Origin: Deltaproteobacteria bacterium
Lineage (GTDB): Bacteria; Desulfobacterota; Desulfarculia; Adiutricales; Adiutricaceae
Reading direction: 5' to 3'
NCBI GenBank assembly: GCA_031265205.1
Contig: JAISCZ010000072.1
Location: forward strand, 1 to 64,000
DNA length: 64,000 nt
The first letter of the stretch is position 1, and each line of letters begins with the position of its first letter. This document shows positions 9,883 through 19,388 of this stretch, piece after piece. The notes below the pieces were generated by a model. The model saw only the letters and a list, made by a program, of their open reading frames with translations. It was not told the origin of the DNA and did not search any database. The position numbers were made by a program, and so were the translations under genes.

Positions 9883-12800
9883 GTCAGTTAAGGGACCCTA
9901 TCCATAGCGTCGCCGTGGTGGGCCTGGGGGCCGCGCTGCCCGGGGCCGACGACCCGGAGGCCTTTTTTCGCGCCGTCGCGGCGGGCCAAAGCCAGTTCCG
10001 CGAGGCCACGGCCGCCGACTTCGGGGCTGACCCGCGTCTTTTTTACGAGGACGCGGAAGGCCCCCTTCCGGACAAAACCTTCAGCCTCCAAGGCGCCTGG
10101 AAGATCGACCGGGGAGATTTCGCCCCGTCCCTCGCGGAGCTTAAATTCCCCGCGAGCTTTGATCTGGCCGAGGCCGACCGCTCCCTGGCCTACTTTTTGG
10201 AGTCCGGCCGCCAGGCCCTCCAGGGCCTGGATCTCTCCGGCCACGACCCCAAACAAATGGGAGTCATCGCGGGACACGTCGTTTTGCCCACCCGGGCCAT
10301 GGCCGAGGCCACGGTAAGCCTTTACGGGAAAGAGGCCACCCGCTCCTGGAGCCTCAATCCCTTCGGACCCCCGCCCCGCTCGAACCCCTTCCGCACCGTG
10401 GGCTACAGCGCCAAGCTCCTCGCCGAGGCCTACGGCTTCCAGGGGCCCGCCTTTACGGTGGACGCGGCCTGCGCCTCGTCCCTCTACGCCTTGGCCCTCG
10501 CCAGCGCCAAACTCCTTTCCGGCTCGCTCACCTTTTGCCTCGCGGGGGGCCTTAGCAAGGCCGACCCGCTCTTCACCCAGCTGGGCTTTTCCCAATTGCG
10601 CGCCCTCTCGCGCCAAGGCGTCGCGCGCCCCTTCGAGGCGAGGGCCGACGGCCTCGTCGTGGGAACGGGGGCCGCCTGTTTCGCGCTCAAAAGACTCGAT
10701 AGGGCCCTCGCCGACGGCGACCGCGTCCACGCCCTTATCTTAGGGGTGGGCCTTTCCAACGATTTGCGGGCGAACCCCCTGGCCCCGGACGTCGAGGGCC
10801 AAGGCCGGGCCATGGCCCGCGCGCGGACGCGCGCGGGAGAAAGCTATCCCCCGGGCGCCCTTTTGGGAGACTTGGGCTTTATCGAGGCCCATGGGTCCGC
10901 CACGCCGGTGGGGGACGCGGCCGAGGTCAAGGCCCTCAAGGAATTTCTCCGCTCCGCGCCCTACGAGAGCGTCGCCCCGCCCGTCCTCTCCGCGGTCAAA
11001 AGCAATATCGGGCACCTCCTCTCCGCCGCCGCCGCGGCCTCCCTCTTAAAGACCATCCTCGCCCTCAGGGAAAAAAAGCTCCTCCCCATGGCCAATTTCC
11101 GCGACCCCCACCCGGACCTCCAATTGGAGAGCGAACCCCGGTTGCGGATCCTAACGGAGACGGAGCCTTGGCCGGAACCCCGCGAGGGGCGCTCCCGCCT
11201 CGCCTTGGTGAACGCCTTTGGCTTCGGGGGCGTCAACGCCCAGGCCGTTTTGGAGGAATACCTCCCGGATCGTTTTATGAGCGCGCCCGCCGCGCGCGCC
11301 CCCCAAGGGCCGCGCCCTCCCCTCCGCGCGACCTTAATCTCCGCCCGCACCGTCTTGGCCCCCTGGCCCAATTACGAGTCTTTGGCGCGCTACTGGCTCA
11401 CCCCCGACGAGCCGCCCATGGCCCGCGACCGCCGCGTGGGGCGCCTGAAGGCCACGGGCTTTTTCTTCGAGGAACTCTCTCTGGACGCGACTTTGGCCAA
11501 GATACCCCCCTTGGAGCTCTTGGACGCCCTCCCCCAACAGACCCTCGCCCTCAAAGTCGCCTTCCAGGTCATGAAGGCGGCGGGCCTTTCCCCCGCCGCC
11601 TGGCCGGAATCGCTCCCCAAAGACCGGGTGGGCGTTTTTATGGGGATCAACAACGACCCCCGGGCGGCGGACTACGCCACGCGCTGGCTCGCCCCGCGCC
11701 GGGCGGTGGACGCGCTTATCGCCCAAGGCTACCTGAAAGAGGCCGAGGCCCCGGATTTTTTAAGCCGCCTCCTTGAAAACGGCCCCGCGCCCCTCACCCA
11801 CGCCCAGGTGCTGGGGGCCTTAGGCAGTTTCGTCGCGAGCCGCCTCTCCCGCTGGCTGGGGACGGGCGGCCCTTCCTTTACCCTGTCCGAGGAAAAGGAC
11901 GCTGGGCTCAGGGCCCTCCGGGAAGCCATCCATTTTCTGGAGGACGGCGCCGTGGATCTGGCCTTCGTGGGGGTGGTGGACACCTTCGGGGACCCCAAGA
12001 CGGCGGCCCTGGCCCCCCGCACCATCTGGGTGGAGGGAGCCGCGGGCATGCTGCTCGCCTCCCCCAAGGGACGCGAAATCCTCCCGCCCCTCGCGGAACT
12101 GAAACTCTCCGCGCCCACCCAGCGCCTGGGTCCCCTCTCGGCCCTCTTCAACATTAACCGCAGCGGCTTTTACCTGCGCCACCACCTCAAACCCCTGGGG
12201 CCCGGGAAAGGCTTCTGCTATTGGCTCAAAAACCCGGAAGACGAGGCCCGCGAGCTTTCGGGCCCGGGTTTCGCCCTCGCCGAGACCCCCGGTTCCCACG
12301 GGACCCCCTTAACCGTTCCCCCCGAGCCGATACGCCCGGAGACCTGGTTCTTCCTTAGAGCCGAGGGCGAGGCGGACCTGCGCGCGAATCTTTCCTCCCT
12401 TTTGACCCTCGCCGAAAAATCTTTAAGTCCCCACGAGTTCCTCACCCTCGGGGCGCGTTTCCACGCCCGCCGCGACGGGGAAAAAGGCGCGCCCGCCCTC
12501 TCCATCCTGGCCCGCTCCGGACACGAGCTCATGGTCGTCGCCAAAAAAGTCCTCGCCGGGGAAAAAGAGGACCGCGACCCCAAGCCCCGCTTTTTCCGGG
12601 CGCCCCCGGCCCCCTTAAAGGGCGAGCTGGCCCTGGTCTACCCCGGGGCCGGCAACCATTACAAGGGCCTCGGGCGCAATTTGGGCCTGGCCTTCCCCGA
12701 CGTGGTCTCCGTTCTGGAAAACGAGACGGAACGCCCCCGGGACGTCTTCCAGGCCGAGCTCTTCTGGGAACCCAATAAAAAAACCCCCTCCGTCCGGGAA

Positions 12801-15800
12801 GGAATCCTCGCCCAGGCGGTCTTCGCCATCCTCGCGACCCGGGTCCTGGCCAAATTGGGCCTTAAACCCGACGCGGCCTTAGGCTACAGCCTCGGGGAGG
12901 CGACCGCCTTGGTCGCCAACGGCTTCTGGCGGGACCGCGACGCTATCCACCGGGACCTTTTGGAGTCCCCCCTCTTCAATAGCGAACTGACGGGAGAACT
13001 GCGCGCCCCCAAGGCCTTTTGGAACTGGCCGGACAACAAACCCTTAAAATACCTCGCCGTCGTCTTCCCCAAGGACCCGGAAAGCGTCCGGGTCGCCCGG
13101 GAAAAACTCGCGCCCTCCCTCGCGCGCCGGGTCTTTCCCCTTTTGGTCAATACCCCCACCGAAACCGTGGCGGGCGGGGAGGAAGCCGCGGTCCAGGCCC
13201 TCGCCGCGGCCCTCGACAGCCCTTACCTCGCCTTGGAGGACGCCCCGGCCATCCACTCTCCCGTGGTGACCCCGGTCCTGGAGGAATACCGCGCCTTCCA
13301 CTCCCGCGCGGTTTTCCCCCAAGAAGGCACGCGGATCTACTCCTCCCACGCCGCCGCGCCCCTGGAACAGACGACGGAGGCCATCGCCGAGTCATTGACG
13401 CTCCAGGCCCTCCACGGGCACCATTTCCCCAATCTCATTAACCGCGCCTACGCCGACGGGGTCAGGCTTTTCCTGGAAGTCGGCCCCGGCGGAGCCGCCA
13501 CCCGCGCGATCCGCGCCATTTTGGGGGATAGGCCCCATCTCGCCCAGTCCCTCGCCGCCACCCCCGTGGACGAGGGCTGGTCGGGGATCGCCCGCGCCCT
13601 TTCCGACCTCTGGCTGGCCGGATACCCCATTTCCCCCTTGGAACTCCTGCCCCAGCCCCAGCCGCGGGAAACGGGCGACCTTTTGGTGCCCATCAAGCTC
13701 GCCCCCGCGCCCCTCCTCTGGCCCGAGCCCCCCGCCCTCAAGCTCGCCCCCGCGCCTATCCCCCCGGCGGAAACGCCCCGCGCCGCGCCCCTGGAGGACG
13801 ATTACCTCGCCTGGCTCCAAAACGAAACCGGCCTGAAGAGAGCTCCCGCCGCCCCCAGCCCGAGCCAAGGCCAGGCCCAGCCCTTGGGCGCGGGCCAAGC
13901 CGCGGATCTCGCCCCGCCGCCTCCGGCCCCCAGGGTCCCCTCGCCCCTTGGGCCCCGGGGCCCCAAACCCGGGACGCGGACCGTGGAAATACCGCCCAAG
14001 CCCGCCCGGGGCGCGGGAGGATCCCGACCGGGCCTGCGCACCGTCGAAATCAGCCCCCTCCCCCCGGGACGCCGCTGGGATAGCTCCCGGGACGCCGGCG
14101 GCGGCCGGCCTTTCCCCTCCGCCGCCCCGCCCTTTCCCCCTTCCCCCAAAACTTCCCCCGCCGCCCCCGCCCCCAGGGAGAGCGCGCCTCCCGCTAGCGC
14201 CCCGACGGCGCCCGCGGAGGCCCGGCGAGAGACGGGCGAGTGGGAGGACCGCTTTCCCCTCGCGAGAGACGGTTTCAGCTACGCGCCGCCGGGCCCAATC
14301 CACCGGCAACGCGAAATCGCCGCGCCCACCCCCGCCATCGCGCCCGATTCCGCTCCCCGCCGCCGGGGCCGACCCAAAGGCTCCACCAAAAAGAGCGCCC
14401 AAGACCCTTCCCTCTCCCTCGCGCCTCCCAACAGCCCCGTCCTCTCCCGGGCCGCGGCCTTGGAGTTCGCGGTGGGCTCCGTCGCCAAAGTCTTCGGGGA
14501 AGAGTTTCGCGCGGCGGACTCCTATCCCTCCCGGGTCCGGCTCCCCGCGGAGCCCCTCATGTTCGTGGACCGGGTGCTGGCCCTCCAAGGCGAGCCCAAG
14601 TCCCTTTCCGAAGGGCGCGTCGTCACCGAGCACGACATCCGCCGGGAGGCCTGGTACCTGGTGGACGGGCGGCTCACCCCGGGCCTGATCGTGGAGTCGG
14701 GCCAGGCGGATCTCCTTTTGTGCTCCTACCTGGGCATGGACTTCGCGACCTTAGGCCTTTCCAAGTACCGCCTCCTGGACGCGGAGGTGATCTATCACCG
14801 GGATCCCCCCCTCCCCGGGGAGACCACCCGCTACGACATCCGTATCAACAAGTTCTTCCAGCACGCGGACACCCGCATGTTCCGCTTTGATTTCGAGGGG
14901 AGCGTGGACGGAGTCCCGCTCTTAACCATGAGCAAGGGCTGCGCGGGCTTTTTCACCCAAGAGGCCCTCGAGGGCGGCAAGGGCCTCTCTTCCCCCACCC
15001 CGGAAATATCCCCGCTCAAAGGCCGCGTCGAGCCATCCCTAATCGCCCCGGACGCCTTCGCGGGCCAGTACCCCCGCTCTTTGGGCCCCAAGGCCCTGGA
15101 GGCCATCCGCGAGGGGGACTTAAGCCCCTTGGGCGTCACCTTCGGTCGCCTCGCGAAAGAGCGCCCCCTCGCGACCCTCCCCTCCGGCCGCCTTTCCCTC
15201 ATCGATTCCGTCCCCTCCATCGACCGCGGCGGCGGGGCCTACGGGCTGGGCTTTATCCGCGCCGAGGCCCGAATCGATCCCCGGGCCTGGTACCTCACCT
15301 GCCACTTCGTCGGGGACGAGGTCATGCCCGGAACCCTCATGTACGACGCCTCCCTGCAGGCCTTCCGCCTCTATCTCCTGTCCTTGGGCTGGCTCGGCGA
15401 GAGAGGCCAGGCGGGCTTCTTCCCCGGCCAGGAAATCCCCACCAGCCTCAAGTGCCGGGGCCAGGTCACCCCCAAGACCCGCATGGTGGCCTACGACATC
15501 CATATTAAGGAGATCTCTTTCCTTCCGCGCCTCAAGCCCCTCAAAAACCGCAAGCCCGGCCGCCCCACCAAGCCCCCCTTGGAGCCCATGGCCAAGGCCG
15601 ACGCCATCATGTGGGCCGATGGGCGGCCCATCGTGGAGGTCAGGGATCTCTGCCTGGTTCTGGCGGGTGGCGCGGCGGAATCCCTCAAAGAGATCTGGGA
15701 AAATTACGGGGCCGCCCCTGGGGCTAGCAAGGGCAAAAGCGCGGCCCCGGCGCCCGCCGCCTCCAAAGGCGACAAAAACGGGCGCCACTACCCCAAGGAA

Positions 15801-16877
15801 AAACTCCTCTCCCTTTCCACCGGCAAGATCTCCGACGCCTTCGGGCCCCTCTTCTCCCGCTTTGACGGAGGCGAGTTCGTGGCCCGCCTTCCCCAAGCCC
15901 CCTTCGATTTTATGGACTCCGTGGAGGTTCTCCAGGGCCGGATGGGAGAAGTCGCCGTGGGCTCCCAAATCGAGTCCAAATATCTCCTCGATCCCCAAAA
16001 ATGGTATTTCGCCGAGGCGGGAGGCGCGCGCCCCACGCTCCCCTACTCCGTCTTGAACGAAATCGGCCTCCAGCCCTGCGGCTTTTTGGCGGCCTATATG
16101 GGCTCGGCCCTTCCCTTTCCGGGACCCATGCATTTTCGGAACCTCGGGGGGGAAGCGACCCTTTACGAAAACCTCGCCCCCACGCGCCCCTTGGAAATCG
16201 TAAACGTCGCCACCCTCTCCAAGGCCAGCGTCCTGGGGGACATGACCATCCAGCACTACGAGTTTACGGTCAGCGCCGCGGGTCGTAAAATCTACGAGGG
16301 CAAAACCCATTTTGGGTTCCTTTCCCCGGAAAACCTCGCCAAACAGGAGGGCTTAAAGCTTCAGCCCGCGCGCCTGAAGCGCCTGACGGAACTCTCCCGC
16401 CCCCAAACGGCCCCTTACCCCCGGGGCGCCTCCTGGCCGCGGGGAAAACTGCGCATGGTCGATTGGCTCCAATACGATCCGCCCTCGCTCCCGGGCGCCC
16501 TCCAAAGGATCCAGGCCAAAACGCGGGTTAACCCCGGGGCCTGGTTTTTCGCGGCCCACTTCCCCCAGGACCCGGTCTGGCCGGGCTCCTTGGGCCTGGA
16601 GGCCTTTATCCAGACGGCCAAAGCCCTCGCCGCCATAAATTTTCGCCCCTCCAAGCCCCTCAAAGATCTGGCCGCGAGCTTCCTTTCGCCCCTCCCCGGA
16701 CAAAGCCACGCCTGGCTCTACCGGGGACAAATCGCGCCTCTCGCGAGGGAAATCAAAGTCGCCGTCGAAGTCAAATCAGCGGACCCGGACCAAAAGACGA
16801 TCCTTTTCCAAGGCGTCCTCTTCGTGGACGATCTGCCTATCTACCAGATTGAGAACTTTACCCTCGCCCTAACCTAA
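9879..16877 (+). CDS. PfaC/PfaB-fusion-like synthase subunit: KS-CLF-AT-DH-DH
   Basis: Second synthase subunit, 2332 residues, with the layout known from myxobacterial Pfa3 but without a C-terminal acyltransferase of the AGPAT type. Ketosynthase about 3-455 with Cys198 in VDAACASS. A chain-length-factor-like second KS about 500-760 lacks the cysteine. An acyltransferase about 905-1200 has an intact GYSLGE with Ser1004. A Pro/Ala-rich linker about 1280-1510 contains a basic RRRGRPKGS stretch. Two FabA-like double-hotdog dehydratase units follow (about 1525-1950 and 1990-2320), with candidate histidines His1809 in CHFVGDEVMPG and His2227 in HFPQDPVWPG. It supplies the only credible acyl-loading serine of the pair. 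A PfaD-type enoyl reductase and a phosphopantetheinyl transferase are not in the window and must be elsewhere if the system works. Confidence 0.88.
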   Translation: MSQLRDPIHSVAVVGLGAALPGADDPEAFFRAVAAGQSQFREATAADFGADPRLFYEDAEGPLPDKTFSLQGAWKIDRGDFAPSLAELKFPASFDLAEADRSLAYFLESGRQALQGLDLSGHDPKQMGVIAGHVVLPTRAMAEATVSLYGKEATRSWSLNPFGPPPRSNPFRTVGYSAKLLAEAYGFQGPAFTVDAACASSLYALALASAKLLSGSLTFCLAGGLSKADPLFTQLGFSQLRALSRQGVARPFEARADGLVVGTGAACFALKRLDRALADGDRVHALILGVGLSNDLRANPLAPDVEGQGRAMARARTRAGESYPPGALLGDLGFIEAHGSATPVGDAAEVKALKEFLRSAPYESVAPPVLSAVKSNIGHLLSAAAAASLLKTILALREKKLLPMANFRDPHPDLQLESEPRLRILTETEPWPEPREGRSRLALVNAFGFGGVNAQAVLEEYLPDRFMSAPAARAPQGPRPPLRATLISARTVLAPWPNYESLARYWLTPDEPPMARDRRVGRLKATGFFFEELSLDATLAKIPPLELLDALPQQTLALKVAFQVMKAAGLSPAAWPESLPKDRVGVFMGINNDPRAADYATRWLAPRRAVDALIAQGYLKEAEAPDFLSRLLENGPAPLTHAQVLGALGSFVASRLSRWLGTGGPSFTLSEEKDAGLRALREAIHFLEDGAVDLAFVGVVDTFGDPKTAALAPRTIWVEGAAGMLLASPKGREILPPLAELKLSAPTQRLGPLSALFNINRSGFYLRHHLKPLGPGKGFCYWLKNPEDEARELSGPGFALAETPGSHGTPLTVPPEPIRPETWFFLRAEGEADLRANLSSLLTLAEKSLSPHEFLTLGARFHARRDGEKGAPALSILARSGHELMVVAKKVLAGEKEDRDPKPRFFRAPPAPLKGELALVYPGAGNHYKGLGRNLGLAFPDVVSVLENETERPRDVFQAELFWEPNKKTPSVREGILAQAVFAILATRVLAKLGLKPDAALGYSLGEATALVANGFWRDRDAIHRDLLESPLFNSELTGELRAPKAFWNWPDNKPLKYLAVVFPKDPESVRVAREKLAPSLARRVFPLLVNTPTETVAGGEEAAVQALAAALDSPYLALEDAPAIHSPVVTPVLEEYRAFHSRAVFPQEGTRIYSSHAAAPLEQTTEAIAESLTLQALHGHHFPNLINRAYADGVRLFLEVGPGGAATRAIRAILGDRPHLAQSLAATPVDEGWSGIARALSDLWLAGYPISPLELLPQPQPRETGDLLVPIKLAPAPLLWPEPPALKLAPAPIPPAETPRAAPLEDDYLAWLQNETGLKRAPAAPSPSQGQAQPLGAGQAADLAPPPPAPRVPSPLGPRGPKPGTRTVEIPPKPARGAGGSRPGLRTVEISPLPPGRRWDSSRDAGGGRPFPSAAPPFPPSPKTSPAAPAPRESAPPASAPTAPAEARRETGEWEDRFPLARDGFSYAPPGPIHRQREIAAPTPAIAPDSAPRRRGRPKGSTKKSAQDPSLSLAPPNSPVLSRAAALEFAVGSVAKVFGEEFRAADSYPSRVRLPAEPLMFVDRVLALQGEPKSLSEGRVVTEHDIRREAWYLVDGRLTPGLIVESGQADLLLCSYLGMDFATLGLSKYRLLDAEVIYHRDPPLPGETTRYDIRINKFFQHADTRMFRFDFEGSVDGVPLLTMSKGCAGFFTQEALEGGKGLSSPTPEISPLKGRVEPSLIAPDAFAGQYPRSLGPKALEAIREGDLSPLGVTFGRLAKERPLATLPSGRLSLIDSVPSIDRGGGAYGLGFIRAEARIDPRAWYLTCHFVGDEVMPGTLMYDASLQAFRLYLLSLGWLGERGQAGFFPGQEIPTSLKCRGQVTPKTRMVAYDIHIKEISFLPRLKPLKNRKPGRPTKPPLEPMAKADAIMWADGRPIVEVRDLCLVLAGGAAESLKEIWENYGAAPGASKGKSAAPAPAASKGDKNGRHYPKEKLLSLSTGKISDAFGPLFSRFDGGEFVARLPQAPFDFMDSVEVLQGRMGEVAVGSQIESKYLLDPQKWYFAEAGGARPTLPYSVLNEIGLQPCGFLAAYMGSALPFPGPMHFRNLGGEATLYENLAPTRPLEIVNVATLSKASVLGDMTIQHYEFTVSAAGRKIYEGKTHFGFLSPENLAKQEGLKLQPARLKRLTELSRPQTAPYPRGASWPRGKLRMVDWLQYDPPSLPGALQRIQAKTRVNPGAWFFAAHFPQDPVWPGSLGLEAFIQTAKALAAINFRPSKPLKDLAASFLSPLPGQSHAWLYRGQIAPLAREIKVAVEVKSADPDQKTILFQGVLFVDDLPIYQIENFTLALT

Positions 16878-16883
16878 AAGCCC

Positions 16884-18002
16884 ATGACCCCCGAACGCCC
16901 CCTCAATCCCGGCTCGCTGGCCCTCCACGCCCTCCAGTTTCTCGACTTCATGGAGGAGCTGGGATTCGGGGATCTGGCCCCAGATCTCCCCCCGCGCCCC
17001 CCCAGGAGCGCGCGCCCCTGGGAGCCTCCCCCGGACTTCGCGGACCCCGACGCGCTCTACTTTCAGCCCCCGCCAACGCGCTTCGCCCCCGTCGCCCCGC
17101 CGCCTTCCCGCCCGGGCGCGCCCCTAGTCAGCGCCGCCGCGACCGGCGCGGGCGGCCCCCGCCCCGTGGAAACGCCCGCGCTTAAGCCTTCCGCTCCGCC
17201 GCGGGAGACGCCCAAGGCCCCCTCCCGGAGCGCCCTCCACGCGACCTTGCCGCCCAGCCAGCGGCCCGCGCCGCGTCCCGCCGCCAAGGCCTCCAAGAGG
17301 GAACTCAAATTCGACCCCACCGTCATCCAAATCCAAGATCCCCTCGAGCCGACGCCCCTGTCCCCCGCCGCCCTTAACTTTGACGGGAAACCCGCCGCGC
17401 CGTCTTTCCCGCCGCCCCCCTGGGTCCAAAAGGCCCAAACCCTCGCCGAGCTTGAGACCGGCTCGCGGAGCTGCGCCGCCTGCCCTTTAAAAAAAACCTC
17501 CCCCGGCTCTCTTTTTGGGAAAGGCCAAACCAAACCCGAGTTCCTTATCGTCCTCGGCCTTCCCCCCTTAAGCGCCCTGCGCAATCCCGTCTATCCCTCC
17601 GAGGAAGAGGGCGACCTTTTCGCCCGTATTGTCGCGACCGGCTTAGGGCAAAAAATTGAAGATCTTTACGTTACCCCGGCCATTAAATGCGCCTCCGCCG
17701 CGCCCGCGTCCGAGCTTGTCCCCCGGATCAGAAAGGCCTGCGCGCGTATCCTTCTCAAAGAAATAGAACTCGCCGCGCCCAGGCGTATCCTCGCCTTAGG
17801 GACCTTGGCCGCCCAGGCCCTCAAAAACTCGAGCGATTCCCTCGCGACGCTTATGAACTCTAAAAGCCCCTTCGCCTTAGTGGGAGACCGGCAAATCCCC
17901 CTGCTCGTGACCTACGGGTTAGACATGGCCCTGAAGGACCCCGCGCTCGAGGGGCGAATATTAGAGGACTTAACGAAGCTTCGCGACGCCCCGCGGCCCT
18001 AA
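16884..18002 (+). CDS. Family-4-like uracil-DNA glycosylase with degenerate active site
   Basis: Protein of 372 residues starting 6 bp after the synthase stop, so probably co-transcribed. Residues 1-180 are Pro/Ala-rich and probably disordered. The C-terminal half has the iron-sulfur-type uracil-DNA glycosylase fold: C197-A-A-C200 and C269-(16)-C286 match the four cluster cysteines of family 4 enzymes. The catalytic motif GEAPG is replaced by GLPPL, and the later HPS/HPA motif by a stretch reading TYGLDMALKDPAL, where His-Pro is lost while the neighbouring residues remain. Uracil excision is therefore doubtful. It may be a structural or regulatory descendant of the glycosylase, or a decaying gene. 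Genes of this family with long N-terminal extensions occur in deltaproteobacteria. Confidence 0.75.
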   Translation: MTPERPLNPGSLALHALQFLDFMEELGFGDLAPDLPPRPPRSARPWEPPPDFADPDALYFQPPPTRFAPVAPPPSRPGAPLVSAAATGAGGPRPVETPALKPSAPPRETPKAPSRSALHATLPPSQRPAPRPAAKASKRELKFDPTVIQIQDPLEPTPLSPAALNFDGKPAAPSFPPPPWVQKAQTLAELETGSRSCAACPLKKTSPGSLFGKGQTKPEFLIVLGLPPLSALRNPVYPSEEEGDLFARIVATGLGQKIEDLYVTPAIKCASAAPASELVPRIRKACARILLKEIELAAPRRILALGTLAAQALKNSSDSLATLMNSKSPFALVGDRQIPLLVTYGLDMALKDPALEGRILEDLTKLRDAPRP

Positions 18003-18327
18003 AAGGTCAGCCAAAATCTTTTTTTCCTCAAAAGCGCGCGCGCGCGAGTTAAAGAGCGATCGGCCGCCTCGCGGGAGGGATAATTTCGCGAGCCACGAAA
18101 GAGGAGCGCCGCGCCCGTCGCCTTTCGCGAACGCGTGACGCGCGCGCGTTTAAATAAAATCTATGGCGCGAGCGCGAAAAAGGCGCGATAAGCCTCACGG
18201 CGGCGCTTCGCCAGATCATAGTGGAAGACGTAGCCATAAAAATCATAGGGATTTCAGGTTTTACGTAAAGACTAAAAGGATTAAAATGAAAGGATTAATG
18301 AAATAGACCTAAATGGATATACTTTAG
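18003..18327. other. Gene-free spacer
   Basis: CG-rich first half (18030-18160) and AT-rich second half. I see no gene, RNA or clear terminator for the synthase operon. Confidence 0.5.
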
Positions 18328-18661
18328 CTACCCATTACTCCATCCGCGTGAGCCTCTCGAACTTGGCTTATGGGCTTGAGGATCATGACTCAAATTGTCA
18401 AATAACGCCAATATTTCTAAACAAAATTGTTTTAGCGTTGGGATGTCATTTGTCAAAGTGGACCACATAGTTTGCGTATTTAAATTATGATATTGATGAG
18501 CGAAAACATTTCTTAAAAAGCTGGACAGGGCGCCATGGAATCATTTCGCGCTTTTGTTTGAGACTTTCAATAGAATTTCCATATTTTAACATTCCAGAAC
18601 TAATTTCATCGCGGCGCGAGTTAACGCGACCGATGGCATCAATATCATGATTGTTCGTCAT
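18328..18661 (-). pseudogene. Broken HepT-like (DUF86 HEPN) toxin gene
   Basis: Reading on the minus strand from ATG 18661, a short frame reads to EMIPWR and then must shift by one base to continue as LSSFLRNVFAHQYHNLNTQ and on to a TAG at 18328-18330. RNVFAH is the R-x4-H motif of HEPN ribonucleases, and the surrounding residues (IPWR, later TNDIPTLKQFC) match the DUF86/HepT family. About 40 residues between the N-terminus and IPWR also seem to be missing. The usual MntA nucleotidyltransferase partner is absent. The family call rests on my reading of the motifs. Confidence 0.5.
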
Positions 18662-18698
18662 TAATTAATATCTCATATGACAATAGTTGCCTTAAACC

Positions 18699-19388
18699 TT
18701 AGTTCCTTTTCAGGATTCTCCGCGCGACACGCGCGGCGGGCGCGACTATGAAAAAAAAGGATAGTTTCCTAAATATCCAATGCCTCTTAATAACGCTGGC
18801 AAGGATAGGGCCAAATTTATAATAAATTCTGATTAGGGCAACGCCAACTTTTCTTTTTTCAAGACATTCATCGCGAAAATCCCTCATCATTAGAACTGTA
18901 GGATGATTCCCATTACCCATTGTCGCCGTGACAACAAAACACGCTTCAACTTTTTTGGGTTCAACGGCTGGAGGTTTATATTGCGGGTCAAAAAGTTGAA
19001 TTTTTAATGCCGCATCGTCAAGTTTGGAACGAATAATTGCTTCGTATTCTGGTGAGAGTTGCCAACCTTTGGGTTTGTTATTGTCAAATTTATCTTTATA
19101 GGTCACTCCTTCGATATTATCTTTGCGCAGGTGAATAATATTTTCCAAAGTCAACCTATCGGAAGGCAACCAACTGGATATATCTTCTAAAGTGAAAATC
19201 AGTTGAATAATTTGATCTAAATAAGTTTTCCACGTTTGAGGCAATGAGATAAACTCAAGCATGTGATTGCGACACATTCCATAAAGAGTAACAACAACTT
19301 TATTGCCTTCAACGACACATTTTTCGATCGCGATATCCTTTTCATTATCGGGAACCGTGCCAATAGAATGGCTGAACGATACCCTCAT
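18699..19388 (-). CDS. C-terminal part of a split zinc-ribbon/TPR/CFI-box protein
   Basis: 229 residues from ATG 19388 with no sign of its own translation start. Residues about 150-229 form the CFI-box domain: CFVVTATMGNGNHPTV, then RDFRDECL and a hydrophobic stretch ending in basic residues. The domain's function is unknown. The start codon follows directly on the in-frame TAA that ends the upstream reading frame, and proteins with an N-terminal zinc ribbon plus TPR and this C-terminal box are known as single chains. This is therefore most simply the downstream half of a gene cut by one nonsense change, for example GAA to TAA. Confidence 0.6.
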   Translation of the reverse strand: MRVSFSHSIGTVPDNEKDIAIEKCVVEGNKVVVTLYGMCRNHMLEFISLPQTWKTYLDQIIQLIFTLEDISSWLPSDRLTLENIIHLRKDNIEGVTYKDKFDNNKPKGWQLSPEYEAIIRSKLDDAALKIQLFDPQYKPPAVEPKKVEACFVVTATMGNGNHPTVLMMRDFRDECLEKRKVGVALIRIYYKFGPILASVIKRHWIFRKLSFFFIVAPAARVARRILKRN

